Assembly: GCA_937922945.1 (NCBI GenBank)
Contig: CAKZUP010000035.1
Location: 1-34,532 of the forward strand
Reading direction: 5' to 3'
Origin: an uncultured Granulosicoccaceae bacterium
GTDB lineage: Bacteria; Pseudomonadota; Gammaproteobacteria; Granulosicoccales; Granulosicoccaceae
DNA length: 34,532 nt
The notes under the pieces are model-generated. The model saw nothing but the letters and a program-made list of their open reading frames with translations. It searched no databases and was not told the origin of the DNA. The translations under genes and the position numbers were made by a program. Of the stretch, positions 1-7,551 are shown in pieces (the stretch's first letter is position 1; each line of letters begins with the position of its first letter).

Positions 1-137
1 TCGAACGGATTGGTTGGGGCTATGTATGACGCAAACACTGCACAGAAAAGCAGGATCATCACCACAGTAAAGGAGACTATAGTGATGGGCGAGCGACAGA
101 AATCGTAGAAAAAATCCGAGGCGAAGAAACGTTTCAT
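1..137 (-). CDS. ABC transporter permease, DppC/OppC type (N-terminus only, cut by window edge)
   Basis: Reverse-strand reading from ATG at 137 gives 45 residues with no stop, starting MKRFFASDFFYDF and holding one hydrophobic segment (about residues 18-41) followed by IAPTNPF. A short cytoplasmic start, one transmembrane helix and an 'APxxP' turn are usual at the N-terminus of DppC/OppC permeases, the second inner-membrane subunit of peptide importers. The ATG overlaps the stop of the preceding DppB-type permease gene by four bases (ATGA, 134-137), so the two are translationally coupled in one operon. The rest of the gene lies beyond position 1. The assignment depends mainly on operon position, because the conserved EAA loop is not in view. 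Confidence 0.8.
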   Translation of the reverse strand, partial: MKRFFASDFFYDFCRSPITIVSFTVVMILLFCAVFASYIAPTNPF

Positions 138-1123
138 GTACTAACGTTCCCTCGGTTAATACCATCTCTTATTCTGGGATCGATAATCAGATAAGATAAA
201 TCCACAACAAGATTGATAATCACAAACACTAATCCAACCAACAACAGATACGCGCTCATGACAGGTATATCAACAAAATAGACGGCGTTGATAAACATCA
301 ACCCAACCCCTGGCCATTGAAAAACGGTTTCCGTGACAATAGCAAACGCCACAATAAGACCAAGCTGCAATCCGGCAATGGTAATAACAGGGACTAAGGT
401 GTTTTTCAATGCATGACCGAAATTGACTACCCTATCTGGCAAGCCTCGCGCACGCGCGAAGCGAATGTAATCTTGCCGCAATACTTCGAGCATTTCAGCT
501 CGCACCAAACGCATGATAAGCGTCATTTGATAGAGGCCTAACGTTACCGTTGGCAAAACCAACGACTTTAAACCCGATGCCGTTAGAAAACCGGTGCTCC
601 ACCAACCAATATCGACCGTATCTCCCCTGCCAAACGACGGAAGCCACCCCAACTCCACAGCGAAAATCCAGATGAGTAAAATTCCGATAAGAAAGGTTGG
701 CAGCGACACACCGATAAGCGAACTCGACAGAATAAATTGAGCCAACCACCCCTCACGTTTAATAGCCGTATAGATCCCTAGAACCACACCCAGCGCTAAC
801 GCGAATATGGCGGACGCCAAGGCCAGCTCAAGTGTGGCCGGAAGGCGTTTTGCGATCATGTCAGAAACCGGCAATCCTGTTCTGTATGAAATGCCAAAAT
901 CAAAATTCAATGCACGGTAAACAAAGTTGGTGTATTGCTCGTACCACGGATCATCCAAACCTAAACGCTCACGTAGATCAACCCGATCAGCCACCGTGGC
1001 TTCCTGCCCAAGCAGATTATCAACAGGGTCGCCAACATAGCGAAAAATTAAAAACGCAACAAGCGCAACTAACGCCAGCACAACAATTGACTGGCCTAAA
1101 CGGCGGATAACAGTGGCAAACAT
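134..1123 (-). CDS. Peptide ABC transporter permease, DppB/OppB type
   Basis: Inner-membrane permease of a family-5 (dipeptide/oligopeptide) importer. It has an N-terminal helix, the DppB-typical 'LLGQEATVADRVDLRERLGLDDP' type loop after it, several further hydrophobic segments, and the coupling EAA-like stretch around RFARARGLPDRVV before the last helices, ending in IDPRIRDG, a common DppB C-terminus. I place the start at ATG 1123 (MFATVIRR). A longer reading from ATG 1147 is possible, but that ATG sits in the loop of a strong hairpin and has no Shine-Dalgarno sequence. The gene follows the binding-protein gene and overlaps the next permease by four bases. Substrate specificity (dipeptide, oligopeptide, nickel, opine) cannot be decided from the permease. 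Confidence 0.9.
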   Translation of the reverse strand: MFATVIRRLGQSIVVLALVALVAFLIFRYVGDPVDNLLGQEATVADRVDLRERLGLDDPWYEQYTNFVYRALNFDFGISYRTGLPVSDMIAKRLPATLELALASAIFALALGVVLGIYTAIKREGWLAQFILSSSLIGVSLPTFLIGILLIWIFAVELGWLPSFGRGDTVDIGWWSTGFLTASGLKSLVLPTVTLGLYQMTLIMRLVRAEMLEVLRQDYIRFARARGLPDRVVNFGHALKNTLVPVITIAGLQLGLIVAFAIVTETVFQWPGVGLMFINAVYFVDIPVMSAYLLLVGLVFVIINLVVDLSYLIIDPRIRDGINRGNVST

Positions 1124-1135
1124 AAATAGCACACG

Positions 1136-1158
1136 CTCCCCTGGCATTGCCAGGGGAG
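1136..1158 (-). other. Intercistronic hairpin between binding-protein and permease genes
   Basis: A perfect 10-bp stem with a 3-nt loop: on the minus strand CTCCCCTGGC, AAT, GCCAGGGGAG. It lies 15 bases after the stop of the binding-protein gene (1174), and its 3' arm ends 12 bases before the permease ATG at 1123. There is no following run of T, so it does not look like a complete intrinsic terminator. Its 3' arm contains the only purine-rich ribosome-binding candidate (AGGGGAG) for the permease. It may protect the 3' end of the binding-protein mRNA and hold down permease translation; this role is inference from known malE-malF type intercistronic structures. Confidence 0.75.
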
Positions 1159-1173
1159 GTTATTAGGTGAAGT

Positions 1174-2763
1174 TTACTGGAGACTCAGGAATTTAAAGTG
1201 TGGCTGATCTTCAGGTTGCACGTCGAACGTGATGCCCTCTTTCATACCCCAATTCAATACCTGGTTGTGTACCGGCAAATAGATTTGCTCTTCCTGAACG
1301 GCCGACCAGATTTTACCGATGGTTTCGTTCCGCGCATCGAGATCGGTTTCCGATTCCAGGCTAACAATCATTGCATCAACCTCTTCGTTTGAAAACCCGG
1401 TGTTGTTCCAGGAACCACGATCTTCTGTTGTGGTGTGAACAAGAAAATTGAAGATATACAGGCTATCGAAAGTCGGTACACCCCAGCCCAGCATATAGAA
1501 GTCACTGGTTTTGTTTTTAATCAACGGAAAGTGCTGTGCTTTTGGTCGGGCAATAAGATTAACCTCAACGCCAATGCGCGCCATCATGCCGACCATTGCC
1601 TGGCAAATGGCTTCATCGTTAATGTAGCGATCGTTAGGGCAATCTAAAGTGACGGAAAAACCATCGGCATAACCAGCATCAGCAATCATCTGCTTGGCAT
1701 CAGCGGTGGTACCTTCCGGCAACGCATTCAGCTCTTCAGACCAACCGTTAACAAACGGCGGAGTAATAACGTTGGTTGGATCGGATTGACCGCGCATAAC
1801 AATTTTCTTAATGGCATCACGATTAATGGCCATATTCATTGCGCGGCGAACGTTAACATCGGCAAATGGGTTTGCCCCTTCAACACTGTCGCTTTCTAAA
1901 TCATCAGCCGCTGTGTTCATGCCGAAAAAGATCACGCGATTTTGCGCAGCTGTCACCACTTTTAAACCATCAGCGTCGTCTACGCGTTTTAAATCCTGCA
2001 CAGGAACATCCTGTATAAAATCGACTTCACCCGAGAGAAGTGCCGCTACACGCGTAGCAGCAGAGCTGATGGGTGTATATATGATTTCCGTTACGTCGAG
2101 CGGAAATTCGTCTTTACCCCAATAGTTCGGGTTGGCTTTGAGTACTGTCTTTTCGTCAACCGAGCGACTCACAAGCATGAAAGCACCTGTGCCGTTGGTG
2201 TTTGATGCTGCAAATGTGGTTTCGCCGCCGGCCACATCTTGCGGTGCAGAAACCCCATTCTCTTCAGTCCAGTCGCTGTCCATCATGAACATGTTGGTGA
2301 GGTTGTTAATCAGCAACGGATTTGGACCATTAGTTTCAACGTCGACAGTCAGGTCGTCAACTTTACGTACCTCTTTTACAGAGGTAAGCAACTCTTTCAT
2401 TGAACTTGTTGGCATTTGTGCACGATTAAGTGAATACACGACATCGTCTGCCGTGAAAGGTGCACCGTTGTGGAACGTTACGTCTGGTCGAAGTGTAAAA
2501 CGCCATACGTTTGGGTTGTCAGGCAATGCAGACCAGCTGGTCGCGAGCGCCGGTATGATTTGTCCGCCCATATCCCGCTGTAACAAACCTTCGTAAATCT
2601 GGTGTGCCAGAGTGTGCGTTGGACCTTCATTCTGAGCATGCGGGTCCATGGTTAGTGAATCACCCGCTCGTGCCCATCGTAGTGTTTCCGCTTGCGACGC
2701 GAGCGGAGAAAGCGCAAGCAGCACTCCAAACGCCAACGCAGCTTTTTTCATTGTCAATTCCAT
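1174..2763 (-). CDS. ABC transporter substrate-binding protein, family 5 (DppA/OppA-like)
   Basis: Periplasmic solute-binding protein that delivers peptides or similar solutes to the DppB/DppC permeases encoded next. The start chosen is ATG 2763 (MELTMKKAALAFG), which has AAGGGGA eight bases upstream; ATG 2751 (MKKAAL) is an alternative. The upstream extension to 2844 reads as non-secretory sequence and is rejected. A Sec signal peptide is clear: a KK n-region, a hydrophobic core and an LASQA cleavage site before ETLRWARAG. Family-5 hallmarks follow: SLTMDPHAQNEG near the mature N-terminus, IYEGLL, and WRFTLRPDVTFHNGAPFTA. About 529 residues, normal for the family. Transcription probably starts in the 350-base gap upstream. 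The ATPase subunits are expected beyond position 1. Confidence 0.92.
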   Translation of the reverse strand: MELTMKKAALAFGVLLALSPLASQAETLRWARAGDSLTMDPHAQNEGPTHTLAHQIYEGLLQRDMGGQIIPALATSWSALPDNPNVWRFTLRPDVTFHNGAPFTADDVVYSLNRAQMPTSSMKELLTSVKEVRKVDDLTVDVETNGPNPLLINNLTNMFMMDSDWTEENGVSAPQDVAGGETTFAASNTNGTGAFMLVSRSVDEKTVLKANPNYWGKDEFPLDVTEIIYTPISSAATRVAALLSGEVDFIQDVPVQDLKRVDDADGLKVVTAAQNRVIFFGMNTAADDLESDSVEGANPFADVNVRRAMNMAINRDAIKKIVMRGQSDPTNVITPPFVNGWSEELNALPEGTTADAKQMIADAGYADGFSVTLDCPNDRYINDEAICQAMVGMMARIGVEVNLIARPKAQHFPLIKNKTSDFYMLGWGVPTFDSLYIFNFLVHTTTEDRGSWNNTGFSNEEVDAMIVSLESETDLDARNETIGKIWSAVQEEQIYLPVHNQVLNWGMKEGITFDVQPEDQPHFKFLSLQ

Positions 2764-3113
2764 CAAAAATTTCCCCTTAACAAACCGTGATACATGTGAA
2801 TCTGCAGAAAAAAACCTGCGCATTCCTGCAATTTTCGAAATCAAAAATCTGAATACGATCTAGAACCAAGAGCCTACTATGATGCGCTGTAAAACTCCAA
2901 CCGAAAAGACTGGATATCGAAAAAATTCAACAACTTCCGTGGCGATACTGACTTTACACAGCGAATAGTCCCGCCCGTAGAGCGGAAAATGCATCACTCG
3001 CAAGCTCAGGCCGGGCGTAGGGGGTTGCTGAACCAACGGATGGGCACACCACGGATGGAAGGCTAATTGCTGACTCAGTGATTCAGCCCTTCCGCAGCGT
3101 ACCCACCTCGAGC
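2764..3113. other. 350-base gap upstream of the peptide ABC operon; no gene seen
   Basis: No convincing reading frame. The gap must hold the promoter of the peptide-transporter operon and the 3' end of the hydroquinone reductase transcript. Next to the reductase stop there is an imperfect stem (GGAAGGCT at 3057-3064 against AGCCCTTCC at 3085-3093, one bulge) with a smaller GCTGA/TCAGC stem inside it (3069-3073 and 3083-3087). Neither direction has a T-run after it, so I do not call a terminator. I could not pick a convincing -35/-10 pair. Confidence 0.4.
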
Positions 3114-4094
3114 TTATTCGAAACGTGCACGATCGTGAGGGGCCGTAAAATCAATCTCTGGCCCAGTTGGTACCACCCTCGACGGGTTTATCGAGTCGTG
3201 GCTTGCGTAGTAATGATTTTTAATATGTTGCATGTTTACGGTCTCTGCAACGCCCGGCTGTTGATAAAGGTCACGTACGTACTCCGATAAATTCGGATAA
3301 TCAGCAATACGCCGAATATTACACTTAAAATGGCCTACATAGACTGGGTCGAATCGCACCAGCGTTGTGAATAGTCTCCAATCTGCTTCTGTTATGGTAT
3401 TGCCAGTTAAATAACGGTGCGACGCTAACTGCAGTTCAAGCCAGTCCAGCGTTTCAAATAACGGCCCTAGCGCCTCTTCATAGGCCGCCTGAGTTGTTGC
3501 AAAACCACACTTATAAACACCGTTATTAACCGATTCGTAAATACGTTCATTCAGCTCATCTATTTTAGAGCGTAACGGTTCAGGATAGTAGTCACCGGCC
3601 TTTGCACCAACGCCATCAAACGCAGAATTAAACATGCGAATAATCTCAGGCGACTCGTTCGACACAATCGTGTTTTGCTGTTTGTCCCACAGAACCGGCA
3701 CAGTCACCCGCCCTGAATAGTCCGGCATGGCCGAGGTGTATATTTGATACATATAATCTGCGTTGTTTAATGAATCCTGAATAACACCTTCACCTGATTC
3801 AAACGTCCAGCCTTTATCAGCCATATACCAATGAACCACTGAAATGGAGATCATTTCTTCAAGGCCTTTAAGCGATCGATAAATCATTGTTCGATGCGCC
3901 CAAGGGCACGCTAGCGACACATACAAATGATAGCGATTGGCTTCGGCTTTGAACCCTGCCCGGCCACTTGGCCCCGCTGTACCGTCTGCTGTTATCCAGT
4001 TTCGAAACTGCGGTGCTTTTCGAACAAAGCGACCACCAGTAGATTCCGTGTCGTACCACTGATCAACCCATTTACCGTCTTGTAAAAGACCCAT
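3114..4094 (-). CDS. yqjG: Glutathionyl-hydroquinone reductase (Xi-class glutathione S-transferase, YqjG/EcfG family)
   Basis: Predicted cytoplasmic enzyme that uses a catalytic cysteine to remove glutathione from glutathionyl-hydroquinones. Evidence: the CPWAHR motif with Cys63 near the start of the thioredoxin fold, the preceding YHLYVSLA strand, VPVLWDKQQNTIVSNES (the cis-proline and glutathione-binding SNES region), and the all-alpha C-terminal domain with YLTGNTITEADWRLFTTLVRFD. The full length of 326 residues matches the family (about 320-330). The start ATG has a weak AGGA nine bases upstream. It follows the CDGSH-glutamate-synthase gene by 48 bases on the same strand, so the two are probably cotranscribed. 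This suggests a shared role in redox or quinone/thiol stress, which is inference. Confidence 0.93.
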   Translation of the reverse strand: MGLLQDGKWVDQWYDTESTGGRFVRKAPQFRNWITADGTAGPSGRAGFKAEANRYHLYVSLACPWAHRTMIYRSLKGLEEMISISVVHWYMADKGWTFESGEGVIQDSLNNADYMYQIYTSAMPDYSGRVTVPVLWDKQQNTIVSNESPEIIRMFNSAFDGVGAKAGDYYPEPLRSKIDELNERIYESVNNGVYKCGFATTQAAYEEALGPLFETLDWLELQLASHRYLTGNTITEADWRLFTTLVRFDPVYVGHFKCNIRRIADYPNLSEYVRDLYQQPGVAETVNMQHIKNHYYASHDSINPSRVVPTGPEIDFTAPHDRARFE

Positions 4095-4142
4095 AGTTTA
4101 TTAATCCTAATATCCAGACTTTAAATTACACTTCACGCGCTG

Positions 4143-5684
4143 TTAACCTGAAACCCCAGCAAACGGAATTCCACTAAGTTCGCTGATCTCTCGCTTCCAG
4201 GTCGCTATGTCAGCCGTATTCAATTTCGATAAATCATCATGACCACACGCGCGAGACAACACTTGCATGAGCTGAACACTCGCATCGAAATAGCGAGCCA
4301 ACCTTTCAGCGCTGGTTTGCACGTTCAATCGCGCGCGTAATTCAGGTTTTTGCGTGGCCACACCGGCCGGACAATTGTTGGAATTACACATCCTGGCCGC
4401 GATGCAGCCAACCGCTTGCATGGCTGAATTAGATACTGCAATGGCATCAGCCCCCAAAGCCATGGCTTTGACAAAATCTTCGGCAACCCGCAGCCCACCG
4501 GTTATCACCAATGTGACTTCCCTACCCGTCTTTGCATCAAGGTGCTTGCGCGCGCGCGCCAAAGCAGGAATGGTAGGAATCGAAATATGATCTCGAAACA
4601 ACAGTGGCGCCGCACCCGTGCCACCGCCTCGGCCATCTAGGATAATGTAATCGGCGCTTGCGTCCAAAGCAAAATCAATATCATCTTCAATTCTGTTGGC
4701 GGAGAGCTTAAACCCAATGGGTATACCGCCTGATCGTTCACGCACTTCATCAGCCAGCCGGCGAAAGTCTGCAGCTGTATGCAGTTCTGGAAACGTGGCA
4801 GGTGAAATGGCACTCTGCCCGGGTTCCAATCCACGCACGCGCGCAATTTTTCCCTGAACTTTGTCGCCGGGCAAATGCCCACCGGTACCGGTTTTCGCAC
4901 CTTGACCACCTTTGAAATGAAACGCCTGAACGCGATCAACCAACGAGATATCCCAACCGAACCTGGCGGATGCCAGCTCATAAAAGTAGCGCGAGTTTTC
5001 CGCTTGCTCTTCATCCAGCATGCCACCTTCGCCAGAACATATACCCGTGCCCGCAAGCTGTGCACCACGTGCTAGTGCTGTTTTGGCTTCTTCAGAGAGT
5101 GCACCGTAACTCATATCGGAAACGAACAATGGTATGTTCAAATCCAAAGGACGCTGAGCGCGAGGACCAATAGTGACTTTGGTACTAACTGCATGATCAT
5201 CGAGCAAAGGCTTTTTCGCCATCTGTGCTGGCAGGACCTGTATATCATCCCAATGCGGTAGCTTATGTCGAGGCACCCCCATCGATCCCATTTCACCATG
5301 ATGACCAAGTTTACTCAGCCCATCCCTGGCTAATTCATGTATGCGGGCAACAGTCGGTTCTTCGGGTGTAGGCGCTGCATCCGGAACGCCATTTTTCGAG
5401 ACTGCACTTGGCGCAGAATCGCCAACCTCCAAATCGCCCAACGATGCATGCGCACCATCACAAAAAGGTGCATTGCCGCTGGATTTACACTGACACAAAG
5501 CGACATCGCCAGAGGTTTCGGCCGTGAATTTGAGTGGTGTCAAAGTTGTACCCCGATGAGAGCCATCGCAGAAGGGCTGCGATTTCGAACGACCACAGCG
5601 GCACCAGTAATATTCCTTTCCAGATTCCAGGCTGACTTTCGCAGGTTTCTTGGCGGCGATTATCGCGGTGTCTGCATTCTTCAT
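4143..5684 (-). CDS. Fusion: two CDGSH iron-sulfur domains plus FMN-binding glutamate-synthase domain
   Basis: 513 residues. Two CDGSH motifs are visible at the N-terminus: CRCGRSKSQPFCDGSH (ligands Cys28, Cys30, Cys39, His43) and CQCKSSGNAPFCDGAH (Cys64, Cys66, Cys75, His79), each able to bind a 2Fe-2S cluster. After a proline/alanine linker (about 85-110), residues about 135-500 form a GltB-type FMN TIM barrel: FVSDMSYGALS, GGQGAKTGTGGHLPGDKV, LDGRGGGTGAAP, ITGGLR, and C427-x5-C433-x4-C438 with NCPAGVATQ, the [3Fe-4S] site of glutamate synthases. There is no glutaminase domain, so ammonia transfer from glutamine is not expected; the true reaction is unknown. The start is fixed by GAGGAG five bases before the ATG. 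It is divergent from a LysR gene. Confidence 0.92.
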   Translation of the reverse strand: MKNADTAIIAAKKPAKVSLESGKEYYWCRCGRSKSQPFCDGSHRGTTLTPLKFTAETSGDVALCQCKSSGNAPFCDGAHASLGDLEVGDSAPSAVSKNGVPDAAPTPEEPTVARIHELARDGLSKLGHHGEMGSMGVPRHKLPHWDDIQVLPAQMAKKPLLDDHAVSTKVTIGPRAQRPLDLNIPLFVSDMSYGALSEEAKTALARGAQLAGTGICSGEGGMLDEEQAENSRYFYELASARFGWDISLVDRVQAFHFKGGQGAKTGTGGHLPGDKVQGKIARVRGLEPGQSAISPATFPELHTAADFRRLADEVRERSGGIPIGFKLSANRIEDDIDFALDASADYIILDGRGGGTGAAPLLFRDHISIPTIPALARARKHLDAKTGREVTLVITGGLRVAEDFVKAMALGADAIAVSNSAMQAVGCIAARMCNSNNCPAGVATQKPELRARLNVQTSAERLARYFDASVQLMQVLSRACGHDDLSKLNTADIATWKREISELSGIPFAGVSG

Positions 5685-5755
5685 CTTATCTCCTCATACG
5701 GATTCAAAAGGTCTTCGCACTAGCGTTAATTGAGCCACCGAGTACGGAAAAGCAC

Positions 5756-5784
5756 AGAATACATCGTTGATTTTATTAGAACAA
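5756..5784 (-). promoter_or_regulatory. Predicted sigma-70 promoter for the CDGSH-GltS / hydroquinone reductase operon
   Basis: Minus-strand hexamers TTGTTC (5779-5784) and TATTCT (5756-5761) are separated by 17 bases and lie about 70 bases before the ATG at 5684. Each matches consensus only partly, so this is a prediction. The -35 falls inside a 14-bp element that is repeated at the LysR start, as expected for a LysR-controlled target. Confidence 0.4.
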
Positions 5785-5825
5785 TAATACAAAATAGAAT
5801 TTATTATTCTATTTATTAGAACAAT
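5772..5825. promoter_or_regulatory. LysR intergenic control region: direct repeats flanking an inverted repeat
   Basis: The 14-mer TTTATTAGAACAAT occurs at 5772-5785 and again at 5812-5825, exactly 40 bp apart (about four helical turns). Between them lies an 8-bp inverted repeat, AATAGAAT (5793-5800) and ATTCTATT (5806-5813), separated by TTATT. One copy covers the predicted -35 of the minus-strand operon; the other ends just before the LysR ATG, where no Shine-Dalgarno sequence is visible. LysR proteins commonly bind such divergent regions; which element is the recognition site is not known. Confidence 0.6.
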
Positions 5826-5826
5826 C

Positions 5827-6735
5827 ATGGGCCAAATAGAAGATATCCGCGCGTTTGTGCAGATCGTTAACCAGGGAAGTATTGCAAAGGCCGCTGAGCA
5901 AGCGGGCGTAGCAAAATCGGCGATGAGTCGAAGGCTGCGTTTGTTGGAAGAGCGTACACAATCACGATTGATCTCGCGCACCACACGACAGTGGTCGCTG
6001 ACCGACGCTGGCCGTGAATATTATGAACGTAGCGTGAAGCTCATTGAACAATTCAACGAGTTCGATTCACACGGTCGCAATGACAATATTGATTTGCGCG
6101 GAGAAATCAAAATATCGGTGCCGTTGTACTTTGGAAAAATCAGTTTAAGCAGCTTGCTATTGTCGTTCGCGAAAGATAATCCTTCCGTTCAACTCAATAC
6201 TGAATTCAGCGATAGGATCGTCGACGTTATCGATGAACAACTTGATCTTGTTGTTCGAATTTCGGAAATGAAAGACTCATCATTGGTTGCCCGAAAACTC
6301 TGTGAAACAAAACATATCTGTTGTGTCAGTCCAGACTACGCATGCGCCAACGCCCCCATTAACGAACCTATCGATCTTCAAAGTCATCGGATAATTCAAT
6401 TTGGTCATGCGAAAAGGCCTAAATGGAATTTCAACACAACAAAAGGGAAAGACCTAACGGTCCAACTCTGCGCTACTCTGAATTCACATGACGGGGAATT
6501 TTTAATACAGGCAGCAGAGCAAGGGCTTGGCGTTGTACGCGTACCAGACTTTCTGGCAAAGCCGTCTGTAGAGTCAGGAAAACTGGTTCAGGTGCTGGGC
6601 TCTTTTGCACAAAAACCTCGAGGCATATACATAATTTATCCTACCGCCCGATTTCTGCCTCGACACACACGGGCGCTAATGGAGTATCTACTTGACAATG
6701 TAGCCAATCAATATGAGCAGTCGTCAAGCATATAA
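5827..6735 (+). CDS. LysR-family transcriptional regulator
   Basis: 302 residues, the usual LysR length. The N-terminal winged HTH (about 1-60) reads IEDIRAFVQIVNQGSIAKAAEQ, then a recognition helix with SAMSRRLRLLEER and RLISRTTRQWSLTDAGREYYERS; this form is typical of the subgroup that includes AaeR/DmlR-like regulators. The C-terminal part (about 90-295) is a two-lobed effector-binding domain starting GEIKISVPLYFG. It is transcribed away from the CDGSH-glutamate-synthase operon, so that operon is its likely target, along with its own gene. The ligand is unknown. The ATG is preceded by an AT-rich repeat instead of a clear ribosome-binding site. Confidence 0.92.
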   Translation: MGQIEDIRAFVQIVNQGSIAKAAEQAGVAKSAMSRRLRLLEERTQSRLISRTTRQWSLTDAGREYYERSVKLIEQFNEFDSHGRNDNIDLRGEIKISVPLYFGKISLSSLLLSFAKDNPSVQLNTEFSDRIVDVIDEQLDLVVRISEMKDSSLVARKLCETKHICCVSPDYACANAPINEPIDLQSHRIIQFGHAKRPKWNFNTTKGKDLTVQLCATLNSHDGEFLIQAAEQGLGVVRVPDFLAKPSVESGKLVQVLGSFAQKPRGIYIIYPTARFLPRHTRALMEYLLDNVANQYEQSSSI

Positions 6736-6857
6736 AGTCTTTATCTGAGCCAACGGTATTCACTGCGACAACATGCAACTGAGCTATTGAAGCAAGCCGA
6801 TACGAAAAAGCTGTATGGGGCTGGTTTGCAGTGCTATTCCGATGCACCTATGTTAAT

Positions 6858-7361
6858 TCACTGTGGCTGTACTGATCGGCACAGCGTATCGACACGTTTT
6901 AATAAGGTTGGAAAACGAAATTTCCCGGACATACTTGTCACACAAATTTTCGCATTCTCCAGATCCCCCGTTGAAGTAACATAGAGTGGTTTTTTACTCT
7001 CCCCTCTTAACACTTCATACGATCTATTAATTCCGGTAAAAGGGTTCTTTGCAACACCCGTAACACCAACTTTCCCTTCGAGCGCATCGAACAAATGTTT
7101 GCCCAGGCCGGGCTTGCTATAACCATCCAGATACACGTAACCATCGACGATAATGTGGTCTGGTTTGAGTTCGTAATGGTTTATCAAAGCAAGAACACAA
7201 GGTAATTCTCGTTTATAAAAACGCCCTGATTCATAGTCGGCGATATCATCGCATTTAAGGGTGAATTCCTGTGCGGGTTCAGTATCGTCCCATTGGTGGA
7301 ATAACACGCCAGCAACGATTGCAGTGGTATCAATGTAGTGAACGTCGGTTGCCAGGATCAC
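6858..7361 (-). CDS. nfi: Endonuclease V-like protein, short divergent form
   Basis: Endonuclease V cleaves DNA or RNA near deaminated bases such as inosine. Only 167 residues (E. coli Nfi is about 220), but the family skeleton is visible: DVHY with Asp6 on the first strand, AGVLF, then YESGRFYKRELPCV with Tyr43 and Glu52 matching the usual Y-x-PG...RE-x-P block, VDG with Asp73 as the next acidic residue, GLGKHL, and GVAKNPF around Lys105. The normal DGHGxAHPR segment is replaced by DGYVYLDGYSKPG, so substrate handling may differ. The start is GTG at 7361, giving MILATDVHY; no strong ribosome-binding site. It stands alone between the LysR gene and an amino-acid ABC operon. I am fairly sure of the family but not of the substrate. 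Confidence 0.8.
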   Translation of the reverse strand: MILATDVHYIDTTAIVAGVLFHQWDDTEPAQEFTLKCDDIADYESGRFYKRELPCVLALINHYELKPDHIIVDGYVYLDGYSKPGLGKHLFDALEGKVGVTGVAKNPFTGINRSYEVLRGESKKPLYVTSTGDLENAKICVTSMSGKFRFPTLLKRVDTLCRSVQPQ

Positions 7362-7468
7362 AATGATTATCTGCGCTGTTTTATGAAATGGTTGTGTAAC
7401 TTGAGAACCAGTATGCCCTGAAAATCCTACAATACCTCGCGGGCAGTATCAGCAATCTGGTGAACCAT

Positions 7469-7499
7469 TTGATTGATAGTAGAAAAACTAATACTATCA
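7469..7499 (+). promoter_or_regulatory. Predicted promoter with overlapping inverted repeat, amino-acid ABC operon
   Basis: TTGATT (7469-7474), a 17-base spacer and TACTAT (7492-7497) make a plausible sigma-70 promoter about 55 bases before the binding-protein ATG. An exact 8-bp inverted repeat, TGATAGTA (7474-7481) and TACTATCA (7492-7499) with a 10-base spacer, covers the spacer and -10, as expected for a repressor operator. No T-run follows, so it is unlikely to be a terminator. Confidence 0.45.
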
Positions 7500-7551
7500 G
7501 ACCATATGCTTCGCGTGATCTTGAGGCCAGCCAATACTGGAGAAAACCACC

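Noticed and set aside
2132..2596. 154-codon plus-strand frame opposite the peptide-binding protein
   Set aside because: Antisense shadow of a gene with clear family-5 motifs; serine/threonine-rich translation typical of such shadows.
3057..3093. Terminator after the hydroquinone reductase gene
   Set aside because: Imperfect stem with a bulge and no following T-run in either direction.
4637..5068. 143-codon minus-strand frame inside the CDGSH-glutamate-synthase gene
   Set aside because: Overlaps the conserved FMN barrel in another frame on the same strand; no motif of its own.
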